A stretch of DNA of 64,000 bases from Nakamurella multipartita DSM 44233 (GCF_000024365.1 NC_013235.1:1426001-1490000); one strand, 5' to 3'. Shown: positions 10,061 through 20,739, numbered from the stretch's first letter. Notes: generated by a model from the sequence alone, not told the origin. Translations and numbers: made by a program.

Positions 10061-10552
10061 GTGACGAGTTCAGATCGCATTCACCCGCCCGAGGGGCCGA
10101 CCGTCACCCGGCAGGTGGACCTGTACGGGCTGAGCTGGTCGGAGCGGCTGCACCGGCTGATGACCGCCTACGGCCTCACGCAGGGACGCCTGGCCGCGGT
10201 GATCGGCCTGAGCGCGCCGATGGTCAGCCAGCTGATCAGCGGGCAGCGGGTGAAGATCAGCAATCCGGCCGTGTACGGCCGCGTGGTGCGGCTGGAGGAG
10301 CTGGCCGGTTCGCCGGCGGTGCGGGCCGGCGATCCGGCCGAGATCGCCCGTGTGCTGGCCGATGTCGCGGCGGTCACGCCGACCCTGACGACCGGCGGGA
10401 TGCCGGCCGGGCGGGCGCAGGCGATCGGCCACCTGGCCGTGATCGCGACGCCGTCGGTGCTGCGGGCGGCGGCCGCCGCCGTCCCGGGCACCGAGCTGGC
10501 CGCCCTGCTGGACGAGGCGGCCGGGCCCGGGCAGGCCGGCACACCGGGCTGA
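10061..10552 (+). CDS. Small helix-turn-helix DNA-binding regulator
   Basis: 163 aa from GTG 10061, chosen because GGAAGGGG lies at 10049-10056. Residues ~28-60 form a Cro/C1-like helix-turn-helix: L-M-T-A-Y-G-L-T-Q-G-R-L-A-A-V-I-G-L-S-A-P-(M-V-S-Q-L-I-S-G). The rest is Ala-rich and predicted helical, probably for dimerisation; no ligand domain is recognised. It diverges from the VWA gene, and two matching palindromes lie 29-63 nt upstream of its start, suggesting autoregulation and control of the VWA gene. Confidence 0.8.
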   Translation: MTSSDRIHPPEGPTVTRQVDLYGLSWSERLHRLMTAYGLTQGRLAAVIGLSAPMVSQLISGQRVKISNPAVYGRVVRLEELAGSPAVRAGDPAEIARVLADVAAVTPTLTTGGMPAGRAQAIGHLAVIATPSVLRAAAAAVPGTELAALLDEAAGPGQAGTPG

Positions 10553-10556
10553 GAAC

Positions 10557-10598
10557 GCCGGCGGCGCCGCCGTCCCGGGGTGGGACGACGGCGCCGGC
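10557..10598. terminator. Bidirectional terminator-like hairpin
   Basis: GC-rich inverted repeat between the convergent HTH gene and sdhB. Arms GCCGGC (10557-10562 and 10593-10598) continue inward to CGTCCC/GGGACG with a 3-nt bulge, one mismatch and a GGGGT loop. There is no strong T-tract, as is common in high-GC actinobacteria. Confidence 0.6.
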
Positions 10599-10614
10599 AT
10601 GCTTTGATGCGGTC

Positions 10615-11412
10615 TCAGACGCGGCGGAACATCAAGGCGCGCTTGACTTCCTGGATCGCCTTGGTCACCTGGATGCCGCGCGGGCAGGCCTCGGTGCAGT
10701 TGAAGGTGGTGCGGCAGCGCCACACGCCCTCGGCGTCGGAGAGGATCTCCAGGCGCTCCTGGGCGCCCTGATCGCGCGAGTCGAAGATGAACCGGTGGGC
10801 GTTGACGATCGCCGCCGGGCCGACGTAGGCGTCCTCGGACCAGTAGACCGGGCACGAGGTAGTGCAACAGGCGCACAGGATGCACTTGGTGGTGTCGTCG
10901 AATCGATCGCGATCCTTGGAGGACTGCACGTACTCCCGGGTCGGCGGGTTGTCGTAGGTGATCAGGAACGGCTTCACCGCGCGGTACGCGTCGAAGAACG
11001 GCTCCATGTCCACGATCAGATCCTTGAGCAAGGGCAGGCCCTTGATCGGCTCGATCGTCACCTCGTTGCGCTTGTCCCCGATGAGGTCCTTGACCAACAC
11101 CTTGCAGCCCAACCGGTTTCGCCCGTTGATCCGCATCGCGTCGGACCCGCAGACGCCGTGCGCGCACGAGCGGCGGAAGGTCAGGGTGCCGTCGATGTAC
11201 CACTTGATGTAGTGCAGGACGTTGAGCAACCGGTCACCCGGCTGGGCCGGCACCCGGTAGGACTCCATGTGCGGGCCGTCGTCGAGCTCGGGGTTGTACC
11301 GCTGGATCTTGACCGTGAGCATCACCGCACCCTCGGGGATGGGGGGCAGTTCGGCGCGGTCGGACCCCTGGACGGACGCGGCCGCTGTTCCGGTCTCAGC
11401 TGCGATCGTCAT
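10615..11412 (-). CDS. sdhB: Succinate dehydrogenase iron-sulfur subunit
   Basis: 265 aa. It carries the electron relay from flavin to quinone. The N-terminal [2Fe-2S] motif is S-C-A-H-G-V-C-G-S-D-A-M ... L-G-C, with Asp at the third ligand position as in E. coli SdhB. The C-terminal [4Fe-4S]/[3Fe-4S] motifs are C-I-L-C-A-C-C-T-T-S-C-P and C-R-T-T-F-N-C-T-E-A-C-P. The start ATG overlaps the sdhA stop (TGATG), fixing the start and showing coupling. It is the last gene of sdhC-sdhD-sdhA-sdhB and is followed by a hairpin. Confidence 0.97.
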   Translation of the reverse strand: MTIAAETGTAAASVQGSDRAELPPIPEGAVMLTVKIQRYNPELDDGPHMESYRVPAQPGDRLLNVLHYIKWYIDGTLTFRRSCAHGVCGSDAMRINGRNRLGCKVLVKDLIGDKRNEVTIEPIKGLPLLKDLIVDMEPFFDAYRAVKPFLITYDNPPTREYVQSSKDRDRFDDTTKCILCACCTTSCPVYWSEDAYVGPAAIVNAHRFIFDSRDQGAQERLEILSDAEGVWRCRTTFNCTEACPRGIQVTKAIQEVKRALMFRRV

Positions 11413-13163
11413 CAGTACTTGCGCTCCATCGGCTGGTAGCGGGTCTGGACCACCGGCTTGTAGTCCAGGCGGATGTCCGCGGTGAGTTCGTTGCCCTGCT
11501 TGTAGGCCATGGTGTGCCGCATCCAGTTGGCGTCGTCCCGGTTCGGGTAGTCCTCCCGGGCGTGCCCGCCGCGCGACTCGGTGCGCACCAGGGCCCCGAC
11601 GACCAGGATCTCGGCCAGCTCGAGCAGGAAGCCCAGCTCGATGGCCTCCAGCAGGTCGGTGTTGTACCGCTGGCCCTTGTCCTGGATCGAGACGCGCGAG
11701 TAGCGCTCCTTGAGCACCCGCACGTCGTTGAGGGCCTCCTTGAGGGTGGCCTCGGTGCGGTAGACCGCCGCGTTCAGGTCCATGGTGGCCTGCAGGGTGG
11801 TCCGGATCTCGGCGACCTTCTCCTTGCCGGTGGACTCCCGCAGCTTGGTCACCATCTCGATGACCAGCGCCTCGGGGTTGTCCGGCACCTGGACGAAGTC
11901 GCTGGCCAGGGCGTGCTCGGCGGCCGCGATCCCGGCCCGCCGGCCGAACACGTTGATGTCCAGCAGCGAGTTGGTGCCCAGCCGGTTCGAGCCGTGCACC
12001 GACACGCACGCGCACTCGCCGGCGGCGTACAGGCCGGGCACCACGTCGGTGTTGTTGCGCAGCACCTGGCCGGCGATGTTGGTCGGGATGCCGCCCATCA
12101 CGTAGTGGCAGGTGGGGAAGACCGGGACCGGCTCGTCGAGCGGCTCCACCCCCAGGTAGGTGCGCGAGAACTCGGCAATGTCAGGCAGTTTCGTCTCCAG
12201 CACCTCCTTGCCCAGGTGGGTGACGTCGAGCAGCACGTAGTCCTTGTTCGGGCCGGCGCCGCGGCCCTCGCGGACCTCCATCACCATCGAGCGGGCGACG
12301 ATGTCGCGCGGCGCGAGGTCCTTGATGGTCGGCGCGTAGCGCTCCATGAACCGCTCGCCCTGCGCGTTGCGCAGGATCCCGCCCTCGCCGCGGACCGCCT
12401 CGGAGATCAGGATGCCCAGGCCGGCCAGGCCGGTCGGGTGGAACTGGAAGAACTCCATGTCCTCCAGCGGCAGACCCTTGCGGAACACGATGCCCAGACC
12501 GTCACCGGTCAGGGTGTGCGCGTTGGAGGTGGTCTTGAAGATCTTGCCGGCGCCGCCGGTGGCCATCACCACGGACTTGGCCTGGAAGACGTGGATCTCG
12601 CCGGTGGCCAGCTCGTAGGCCACGGCGCCGGTGCAGGTCTCGCCCTCGTCGGTCTTGGACAGCAGCAGATCCAGCACGTAGAACTCGTTGTAGAACTCGA
12701 TGCCGAGCTTGACGCAGTTCTGGTAGAGCGTCTGCAGGATCATGTGGCCGGTGCGGTCGGCGGCGTAACAGGCCCGGCGGACGGCGGCCTCGCCGTGGTT
12801 GCGGGTGTGCCCGCCGAACCGGCGCTGATCGATGCGGCCCTCGGGGGTGCGGTTGAACGGCAGCCCCATCTTCTCCAGGTCCAGGACGGCGTCGATGGCC
12901 TCCTTGCACATCACCTCGGCGGCGTCCTGGTCGACCAGGTAGTCGCCACCCTTGACGGTGTCGAAGGTGTGCCACTCCCAGTTGTCGTCCTCGACGTTGG
13001 CCAGGGCGGCGCACATGCCGCCCTGCGCCGCGCCGGTGTGCGACCGGGTGGGGTAGAGCTTGGTGAGAACGGCGGTGCGGGCCCGCTGGCCCGACTCGAT
13101 CGCGGCGCGCATGCCGGCGCCGCCGGCGCCGACGATCACCACGTCGTACCTATGGAACTGCAT
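11412..13163 (-). CDS. sdhA: Succinate dehydrogenase flavoprotein subunit
   Basis: 583 aa. Oxidises succinate to fumarate at a covalent FAD. The dinucleotide fold is at the N-terminus (V-V-I-V-G-A-G-G-A-G), and the H-T-G-A-A-Q-G-G segment carries the flavin-linked histidine (~42). The active-site Arg/His region H-P-T-G-L-A-G-L-G is visible near 243. Length and order match the actinobacterial four-subunit complex. It lies 15 bp after sdhD and overlaps sdhB. Confidence 0.97.
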   Translation of the reverse strand: MQFHRYDVVIVGAGGAGMRAAIESGQRARTAVLTKLYPTRSHTGAAQGGMCAALANVEDDNWEWHTFDTVKGGDYLVDQDAAEVMCKEAIDAVLDLEKMGLPFNRTPEGRIDQRRFGGHTRNHGEAAVRRACYAADRTGHMILQTLYQNCVKLGIEFYNEFYVLDLLLSKTDEGETCTGAVAYELATGEIHVFQAKSVVMATGGAGKIFKTTSNAHTLTGDGLGIVFRKGLPLEDMEFFQFHPTGLAGLGILISEAVRGEGGILRNAQGERFMERYAPTIKDLAPRDIVARSMVMEVREGRGAGPNKDYVLLDVTHLGKEVLETKLPDIAEFSRTYLGVEPLDEPVPVFPTCHYVMGGIPTNIAGQVLRNNTDVVPGLYAAGECACVSVHGSNRLGTNSLLDINVFGRRAGIAAAEHALASDFVQVPDNPEALVIEMVTKLRESTGKEKVAEIRTTLQATMDLNAAVYRTEATLKEALNDVRVLKERYSRVSIQDKGQRYNTDLLEAIELGFLLELAEILVVGALVRTESRGGHAREDYPNRDDANWMRHTMAYKQGNELTADIRLDYKPVVQTRYQPMERKY

Positions 13164-13178
13164 GACCAGGTGCTCCCG

Positions 13179-13610
13179 TCAGCTCATCGTGGGATCGAAA
13201 GTGAAGATCACCAGCGTGCCCACCGCCAGCGTCAGCACGACCGAGATCAGCAGCAGCAGCTGCAGCCAGAACCGGGTGCCGTCCTTGCGGGCGTAGTCGT
13301 TGATCACCGTGCGCAGGCCGTTGGCCCCGTGCAGCTCGGCCAACCACAGCATCAGCAGGTCCCAGATCTGCCAGAACGGGCTGGCCCAGCGGCCGGCCAC
13401 GAAGCCCCAGTTGATCCGGTGCACCCCGCCGTCGAGCACGTTCATGATCAGCAGGTGGCCCAGAACCAGGACCACCAGCACGATCCCGGACAACCGCATG
13501 AACATCCACGAGTACATCTCGAAGCTGCTGCGGCGCCCGGTGACCCGCTTGCGCGGGGCCCGCGGGGCCACGATGCCGCGGGTGGCCGGCGGATCGAACG
13601 CGGCGGTCAT
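13179..13610 (-). CDS. sdhD: Succinate dehydrogenase membrane anchor subunit
   Basis: 143 aa with three hydrophobic helices after a basic N-terminus. The H-G-A-N-G-L-R segment between helices 2 and 3 is the anchor-subunit histidine motif associated with heme/quinone binding. The start overlaps the sdhC stop by 4 bp (ATGA), which sets it at 13610. Confidence 0.92.
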   Translation of the reverse strand: MTAAFDPPATRGIVAPRAPRKRVTGRRSSFEMYSWMFMRLSGIVLVVLVLGHLLIMNVLDGGVHRINWGFVAGRWASPFWQIWDLLMLWLAELHGANGLRTVINDYARKDGTRFWLQLLLLISVVLTLAVGTLVIFTFDPTMS

Positions 13611-14038
13611 GCTCCACCTCCGAACATGGCCGAGACGGTGTGCTTCATCATGAAGTAGACGCCGGGGACCATGACGACGAACCAGATCGCCAGGATGATC
13701 CACAGCATCGTCCGCTGGTAGCGGGCGCCCTTGGCCCAGAAATCGACCAGCATGACCCGGATGCCGTTGAGCGCGTGGTAGAGCACCGCGCCGACCAGGC
13801 CGACCTCCATGAGGTTGACCAGCGGGTTCTTGTAGGTCTCGATGACCTGGTTGTAGGCCTCGGGGGAGACCCGGACCAGGGCGGTGTCCAGGACATGGGC
13901 GAACAGGAAGAAGAAGGTCAGGACGCCGGTGATGCGATGGGCCACCCAGGACCACATGCCCGCATCACCGCGGTACACCGACCCTCGCCTGGGTGGCGGC
14001 AGGGTCTGCCCGCCTTCCACGACGGTGGGGTTGGACAT
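13607..14038 (-). CDS. sdhC: Succinate dehydrogenase cytochrome b556 subunit
   Basis: 143 aa from the ATG encoding M-S-N-P-T-V-V, with GGAGG 11 nt upstream. Three transmembrane helices are present. The heme-region motifs are W-V-A-H-R-I-T-G-V (helix 1 entry) and L-Y-H-A-L-N-G-I-R (likely heme-b histidine). It is the first gene of the minus-strand sdhCDAB operon; its promoter must lie within 14039-14230. Confidence 0.93.
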   Translation of the reverse strand: MSNPTVVEGGQTLPPPRRGSVYRGDAGMWSWVAHRITGVLTFFFLFAHVLDTALVRVSPEAYNQVIETYKNPLVNLMEVGLVGAVLYHALNGIRVMLVDFWAKGARYQRTMLWIILAIWFVVMVPGVYFMMKHTVSAMFGGGA

Positions 14039-14534
14039 GTCGCTACTCGACCTCCGGCTCCGACAGCTGGACGTGCAGATACGTGGTGGGACGTGCGCGG
14101 CTCGGGTCGGCGAGGTGATCGCCCGGCCGGCCACAGCGATCCGAGCCCAAGGCTAACCCCGTGTTTACATGCCGTGCTGCCGGCACACGTGTGACGTGAT
14201 CGACATCGACGTGGGCTAGGGCACAAGCGGCGGGGCCGACGGGCCGGCGGCGCGGCCGCCGGGCCGTTCCGGCTGATCACCGTGAGTGACGACGCGCGTG
14301 GGCGGTTGAACCAGATGCCGAGAGAGTTTCGTAGCGACGGCCTTCCGGCCGGGCTTTTTTCGGCGTATGCCGGCATTTCGGACAGCTACAGGAACAATTC
14401 TGTCACGGAGCGATGTCAGCTCTCGCTCTGCCGGTGGAGCCGCAGTAGCCTCCGACGATGCCCATTCCGCCGAACAGCCGGTGCCATCGGGCCTGGCGAC
14501 GGCGGACGCAAGCAGGAGGAAAGGGAGACCCAAC
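14039..14534. promoter_or_regulatory. Divergent intergenic region, sdhC promoter and nucleoside-operon leader
   Basis: 496 bp without a convincing gene. It contains a CACACGTGTG palindrome (14184-14193) on the sdhC side. A strong hairpin has arms CCGGCGGC/GCCGCCGG at 14244-14262. A second structure, CGGCC-TTCC-GGCCG at 14338-14351, is followed after GGC by six T residues (14355-14360), resembling an intrinsic terminator on the plus strand within the leader of the BMP gene. No gene ends upstream on that strand, so attenuation is possible. No confident -35/-10 pair was identified. Confidence 0.4.
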
Positions 14535-15686
14535 GTGCGTCGAGCTGTAGGACTCAAGCTCATCGCCGGACTCGCCGCGGCCGGCCTCGTGCTGTCCGCG
14601 TGTTCGTCCGGCAGTAGTTCTTCGGGCACCACCAGTGCAGCTGCCACCACCGCGGCCTCGTCGGCCCAGTCGGCGGCCTCGTCCGCTGCCACCGGGGCCA
14701 GCGGGTCGGCCGGAGCGGCGGCCGAACCCTCGTTGACCGGCGATCCGAGCAGCGTCAAGGTGGGCCTGGCCTACGACATCGGTGGCCGGGGTGACCAGTC
14801 CTTCAACGATCTGGCCGCGGCCAGCCTGGACAAGGCCAAGGCCGCCGGGGTCACGGTGGTCGGCGAGCTGACCGCCGGGGCCGGCGAGCCGGACTCGGCC
14901 AAGACCGACCGGCTCAACCAGCTGGTCGACAGCGGGGCGACCGACATCATCGCGGTGGGCTTCGCCTACGCGACCCCGCTGGGCGAGGTGGCCAAGGCCA
15001 ACCCCGACGTGCACTTCGCCATCGTGGACGATTCCAGCCTGGCCGACGTGCCCAACGTGGCCTCGCTGACCTTCGCCGAGGAGCAGGGCTCCTACCTGGT
15101 CGGTGTGGCCGCGGCCAAGAAGAGCACCACCGGCAAGGTGGGCTTCGTCGGCGGCGTCAACACCCCGCTGATCCAGAAGTTCCAGGCCGGCTTCGAGGCC
15201 GGGGTCAAGGCCACCAACCCGAGCGCGACGGTGACGTCCAAGTACATCAGTGAGCCGCCGGACTTCAGCGGCTTCAACGCTCCCGACAAGGGCGAGACGA
15301 TCGCCACCGGCATGTACAACGACGGCATCGACGTGATCTACGCGGCCGCGGGCGGGTCCGGGGCCGGGGTGTTCAAGGCGGCCAAGGCCACCGGGAACTA
15401 CGCCATCGGCGTGGACTCCGATCAGTACAACATCCCCTCGCTGGCCGACGTCAAGGACGTCATCATCACCTCGATGCTCAAGAAGGTGGACGTCGCGACC
15501 TGGGACTTCATCGCCAGCGCGGTCAACGGCGAGGTGATCTCCGGCCAGCACGTGTACAGCCTGAAGAACGACGGGGTGGGCTACTCCACCTCCGGTGGAT
15601 TCATCACCGAGTACGTCCCGGACATCGAGAAGGCCAAGGCGGCCATCCTCGACGGCTCGATCACCGTGCCGTCGACGGTCGGCTGA
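14535..15686 (+). CDS. BMP-family lipoprotein, nucleoside-binding component of ABC importer
   Basis: 383 aa from GTG 14535, preceded by AGGAGGAAAGGGAG. An N-terminal signal with lipobox L-V-L-S-A-C places the lipid anchor at about Cys23, followed by a Ser/Thr/Ala-rich linker. The body is the Bmp/PnrA fold: V-G-L-A-Y-D-I-G-G-R-G-D-Q-S-F-N-D near its start, then G-F-A-Y and E-E-Q-G-S-Y-L-V-G-V-A-A. PnrA/BmpA relatives bind purine nucleosides, which fits the downstream transporter, cytidine deaminase, thymidine phosphorylase and adenosine deaminase genes. A strong hairpin separates it from the ATPase gene, probably allowing extra expression of the binding protein. Confidence 0.87.
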   Translation: MRRAVGLKLIAGLAAAGLVLSACSSGSSSSGTTSAAATTAASSAQSAASSAATGASGSAGAAAEPSLTGDPSSVKVGLAYDIGGRGDQSFNDLAAASLDKAKAAGVTVVGELTAGAGEPDSAKTDRLNQLVDSGATDIIAVGFAYATPLGEVAKANPDVHFAIVDDSSLADVPNVASLTFAEEQGSYLVGVAAAKKSTTGKVGFVGGVNTPLIQKFQAGFEAGVKATNPSATVTSKYISEPPDFSGFNAPDKGETIATGMYNDGIDVIYAAAGGSGAGVFKAAKATGNYAIGVDSDQYNIPSLADVKDVIITSMLKKVDVATWDFIASAVNGEVISGQHVYSLKNDGVGYSTSGGFITEYVPDIEKAKAAILDGSITVPSTVG

Positions 15687-15703
15687 GTCCGGCACCTGAC
15701 GAT

Positions 15704-15737
15704 GCGGCCCCGGCGGGAGTCATCCCGTCGGGGCCGC
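15704..15737 (+). terminator. Strong intercistronic hairpin after the BMP gene
   Basis: 15-bp stem (15704-15718 with 15723-15737, one G-T pair) and a 4-nt GTCA loop, followed by GTGCTTTCT. It lies between the binding-protein gene and the ABC ATPase gene. A partial terminator or 3'-end stabiliser would give more binding protein than transporter. Confidence 0.65.
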
Positions 15738-15798
15738 GTGCTTTCTGCTAAGACTGCCTGACCGTAGGCAGCCCATCCTTCGCGCGGAAGCAGGTGCG

Positions 15799-17399
<1,601 letters not shown>

Positions 17400-17403
<4 letters not shown>

Positions 17404-18527
17404 TCGGCACCCGATGGCGCCGGTTCCTGCTCGGCGCGGCCGCCCCGGTCGGGGCACTGGCCTTCTCGGTGGTGATCACCTCGCTGCTGCTGGTGACCAC
17501 CGGGCACAGCCCGGCCGAGGCGTTCGGGGCGATGGCCGGCGCGTTCGAACGGTCCCGGATCATCCTGGGCACGGTCAACCAGAGCGCCATCTACTACCTG
17601 TCGGCGGTCGCGGTGGCCATCGGCTTCAAGATGAACCTGTTCAACATCGGCGTCGACGGCCAGTACCGGCTGGCCGCGATGCTGTCCGCCGCGGTGGCCG
17701 GCGCGGCCTGGATGAGCTCGCTTCCCGGCTTCCTGCGGGTCGCCATCACCCTGCTGGTGGCGATGGCCGTGGGCGCGGCCTGGGCCGGCGTCGCCGCCCT
17801 GCTCAAGGTCACCCGTGGGGTCAGCGAGGTGATCAGCACGATCATGCTGAACGCGATCGCCACCTTCATCATCGCCTACCTGCTCACCCCGCAGCGGCTG
17901 GCCGTGCTGGACGGCAACAACATCAGCACCCCCAAGATCACCGAGGGCGGGCAGCTCCCGGTGATCGAGTTCACCGGGTCCACCACGCCGCTGTACTCGC
18001 TGGTCCTGCTGGCCCTGCTGGTCGGCGTGTTGTATGCGCTGATGCTCTCGCGCACCGTCTTCGGCTTCAGCCTCAAGGCCACCGGGTTGTCCGAGTCGGC
18101 GGCCATCGCCTCCGGCATCTCGGTCAAGCGGATGGTGGTCTCGGCGATGCTGCTCTCCGGGGCGGTCGCCGGGCTGATCGGCATGCCCGAGCTGCTCAAC
18201 GGCACGGCCGCGTCGTACTCGCTGAACTTCCCGACCGGCATCGGCTTCACCGGCATCGCGATCGCCCTGCTGGGCCGCAACCATCCGGTCGGCATGATCT
18301 TCTCCGCGCTGCTGTGGGCGGCTCTGGACAGCTCGGCCAACGCCCTGCAGGGCGTCGGCGTCCCCCGGGAGCTGGTGACGATCATGCAGGGCGTCATCGT
18401 GCTCTCGGTCGTGGTGGCCTACGAGTTCGTCCGCCGCTACCGGCTCACGCTGGAGGCCAAGGACGTGGCCCGGGCCCTGGCCGCCAAGACCGCCCCCGCC
18501 GTGGCGACGAAGGGAGCGTCGTCGTGA
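17400..18527 (+). CDS. Nucleoside ABC transporter permease 1
   Basis: 375 aa, hydrophobic, BPD_transp_2 type (YufP/NupP-like). The M-N-L-F-N-I-G-V-D-G-Q motif after the second helix is characteristic of BMP-linked permeases. The R-G-V-S-E-V-I-S-T-I-M-L-N segment (~140-152) is the conserved cytoplasmic loop that contacts the ATPase. It starts inside the ATPase stop and ends inside the start of permease 2 (GTGA). Confidence 0.9.
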
Positions 18528-19780
18528 GCGTCGACTCGGATCTGGCCGTCCCGCTGCCCACCTCGCCGCGCCGCGCGCGGAACCTGACCCCGGTGATGTG
18601 GTTGGGCATCGTCGCGATCGGCATCGCGGTGGTCTCCCTCGTCCGCATCTGGACCGGCGCGAACAACCTGGACTCCTCGGGCGCCATCCAGGCGGCGATC
18701 ACCGCGGCCACGCCGATCGCGCTGGCCGGCCTGTCCGGGCTGTGGTCCGAACGCGCGGGCGTGGTCAACATCGGCATCGAAGGCATGATGATCCTGGGCA
18801 CTTTCGGGGCCGGTTACGCCGGCTACCAGTGGGGCGCCTGGGCCGGGGTGGCCTTCGGTGTGTTCTGCGGGTTGCTCGGCGGCATGCTGCACGCCCTGGT
18901 CACCGTCACCGTCGGGGTGGACCACATCATCTCCGGCGTCGCCATCAACATCCTGGCCCCCGGTCTGGCCCTGTACCTGTCGCGGTTGCTGTTCACCGAC
19001 GCCCCCGGCGGCGGCCAGCGGCAGTCGCCCCCGGTGCCCGACGTCGGCCGGATCACCCTGCCCTGGCTGTCCGACTGGCTCGGCGAGATCGAGGACAAGG
19101 GTTGGTTCTTCGTCTCCGACCTGGCCGGCATCCTGCGCGGCATGTGCACCAACCTGTCCCTGCTGACCGTGCTGGCGGTGGTGCTGATCATCGCCACCGG
19201 CTTCGTGCTCTGGCGGACCCGGTTGGGCCTGCGCCTGCGCTCCTGCGGCGAGGCCCCGTACGCCGCGGAATCGTTGGGCGTCAACGTCTATTGGTACAAG
19301 TACGTCGCGGTGATGATGTCCGGTGCGCTGGCCGGCCTGGCCGGTTCGTTCCTGGTGGTCGGCCTGAAGTTCCAGGACGGGCAGACCGGCGGCCGCGGCT
19401 ACATCGGCCTGGCGGCCATGATCTTCGGCAACTGGCGGCCGGGCGGGATGGCGTTGGGCGCCTCGTTGTTCGGCTACACCGACGGCGTGCAGCAGTACGA
19501 CGCCAGCGGTTCGGCGATGCGTGCGTTCCTGGTCCTGGTGGCCATCGCCCTGCTGGTCGTGGCGGTGCTGCAGTACCGGGGCGGGCACCGGATCGTCGCC
19601 GGCGTGGCCGTGGTGATCGCGGCGCTGTGTCTATGGTGGTTCGCCGCCACCGACGAGCTGCCGCAGCAGCTGGTGAAGGCCGCGCCGTACGCGATCACCC
19701 TGCTGGTGATGGCGTTGGCGTCGCAGAACCTGCGGATGCCCAAGGCCGACGGCCTCATCTATCGCAAGGGTGGTCATTGA
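18524..19780 (+). CDS. Nucleoside ABC transporter permease 2
   Basis: 418 aa from GTG 18524, the overlap-defined start. It is NupQ-like: the E-R-A-G-V-V-N-I-G-I-E-G-M-M motif (~78-91) is the family hallmark, and S-C-G-E-A-P-Y-A-A-E-S-L-G-V is the second conserved block. About nine helices are predicted. The last third carries extra C-terminal helices compared with ~300-aa relatives. It is followed after 1 nt by the cytidine deaminase start. Confidence 0.9.
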   Translation: MSVDSDLAVPLPTSPRRARNLTPVMWLGIVAIGIAVVSLVRIWTGANNLDSSGAIQAAITAATPIALAGLSGLWSERAGVVNIGIEGMMILGTFGAGYAGYQWGAWAGVAFGVFCGLLGGMLHALVTVTVGVDHIISGVAINILAPGLALYLSRLLFTDAPGGGQRQSPPVPDVGRITLPWLSDWLGEIEDKGWFFVSDLAGILRGMCTNLSLLTVLAVVLIIATGFVLWRTRLGLRLRSCGEAPYAAESLGVNVYWYKYVAVMMSGALAGLAGSFLVVGLKFQDGQTGGRGYIGLAAMIFGNWRPGGMALGASLFGYTDGVQQYDASGSAMRAFLVLVAIALLVVAVLQYRGGHRIVAGVAVVIAALCLWWFAATDELPQQLVKAAPYAITLLVMALASQNLRMPKADGLIYRKGGH

Positions 19781-19781
19781 C

Positions 19782-20219
19782 GTGTCCGAGAGCTCGGTCG
19801 ACTGGCCGCTGTTGCGCCAGGCCGCCGTCGAAGCCGCCCAGTCGGCCTACTGCCCGTACTCGGGCCTGCAGGTCGGGGCCGCGGCCCTGGTCGACGACGG
19901 CCGGATCATCACCGGCTGCAACGTGGAGAACGCCTCCTACGGCCTGGGGCTGTGCGCCGAGTGCACCCTGGTCGGCCAGCTGCGGCTCTCCGGTGGTGGT
20001 CGGCTGGTCGCCCTGGCCTGCCGCTCGGGCGAGGGTGAGCTGCTGATGCCGTGCGGCCGCTGCCGGCAGGTGATCTACGAGTTCGGCGGGCCCGAGCTGG
20101 AGGTCGACGGCCCGTCCGGGCCGCGGCCGATGACGGCCGTGCTCCCGGACGCCTTCGGCCCCGAGCACCTGCCGGCCGCCCGCACGGCCCCGGAACCCGC
20201 GTCCGCCCGCTGGAGTTGA
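19782..20219 (+). CDS. cdd: Cytidine deaminase
   Basis: About 145 aa from GTG 19782 (GTG 19770 is an in-frame alternative inside the permease end). The zinc site is complete: C-A-E (in L-G-L-C-A-E-C-T) and P-C-G-R-C with catalytic Glu. The N-terminal Y-C-P-Y-S-G-L-Q-V-G-A-A-A and G-C-N-V-E-N-A-S-Y blocks bind the nucleoside. It is a homotetrameric-type short Cdd. It deaminates imported cytidine or deoxycytidine, upstream of thymidine phosphorylase in the same train. Confidence 0.95.
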   Translation: MSESSVDWPLLRQAAVEAAQSAYCPYSGLQVGAAALVDDGRIITGCNVENASYGLGLCAECTLVGQLRLSGGGRLVALACRSGEGELLMPCGRCRQVIYEFGGPELEVDGPSGPRPMTAVLPDAFGPEHLPAARTAPEPASARWS

Positions 20220-20304
20220 CCGTGCCGGTCACTGATCCCGACAGCGAGGTCGGGCCGGTGCCGCATCCGGACAAGAACAGGCCGGGCCGTCCGAAGGGAG
20301 TTCC

Positions 20305-20702
20305 GTGGCCGACGATGTCCCCGACCCGGTGGCCGATCTCATCCGATCGTTCGTCCAGAACCTCGAGGATCCGGCGGGCGGCCTGGGCGACTGGGCATCC
20401 ACCGCGTTCGTGCTGGAGTTCCCCGACGGGCGGTTCAACTCGGCGCACGGTTACCTGTACGCGGCGGACGGCCGGATCTCCCCGGTCGCGGCCGACCCGT
20501 GGGCGGTCGGGACCGCGGTCGATGCGTACCTCGACTGCCATTACCAGCCCGCGGACGCTCGACCGCGGGCGATCCTGGTGCAGTTCGACCGGACGTCGGG
20601 CCGCTACCAGTTCAGTTCGAGGACACCGATGAGCACCGATGGAACGCGACTCCGCGCACCTTCCGGCAGCTCCGGGAGGAGCTGCGACCGAGGCTGCCGT
20701 GA
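20305..20702 (+). pseudogene. Frameshifted small conserved-type gene (5-bp tandem duplication)
   Basis: Starts at GTG 20305 behind AAGGGAG. The first ~100 residues (A-D-D-V-P-D-P-V-A-D-L-I, then a beta-rich region with R-F-N-S-A-H-G-Y-L-Y) end at G-R-Y-Q-F. In the original frame the sequence then becomes low-complexity, while the -1 frame continues naturally with E-D-T-D-E-H-R-W-N-A-T-P-R-T-F-R-Q-L-R-E-E-L-R-P to a TGA at 20702. The junction holds a perfect tandem AGTTC-AGTTC (about 20609-20618); removing one copy restores a single 133-codon frame. I do not assign the family; the C-terminal part recalls small immunity-like (YezG/DUF600) proteins. Sequencing error cannot be excluded. Confidence 0.65.
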
Positions 20703-20739
20703 GCCGCAGTCCCGCCCGAGGCCCGGAAAGGGGCGCCCC

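Noticed and set aside
14184-14193. CACACGTGTG as a CRP/GlxR or Rex site for sdh
   Set aside because: It does not fit the TGTGA-N6-TCACA or Rex consensus well enough; kept only as part of the intergenic description.
14387-14402. ACAGGAACAATTCTGT imperfect palindrome as an operator for the nucleoside operon
   Set aside because: Only four contiguous outer pairs plus a G-T pair match; too weak without a second copy.
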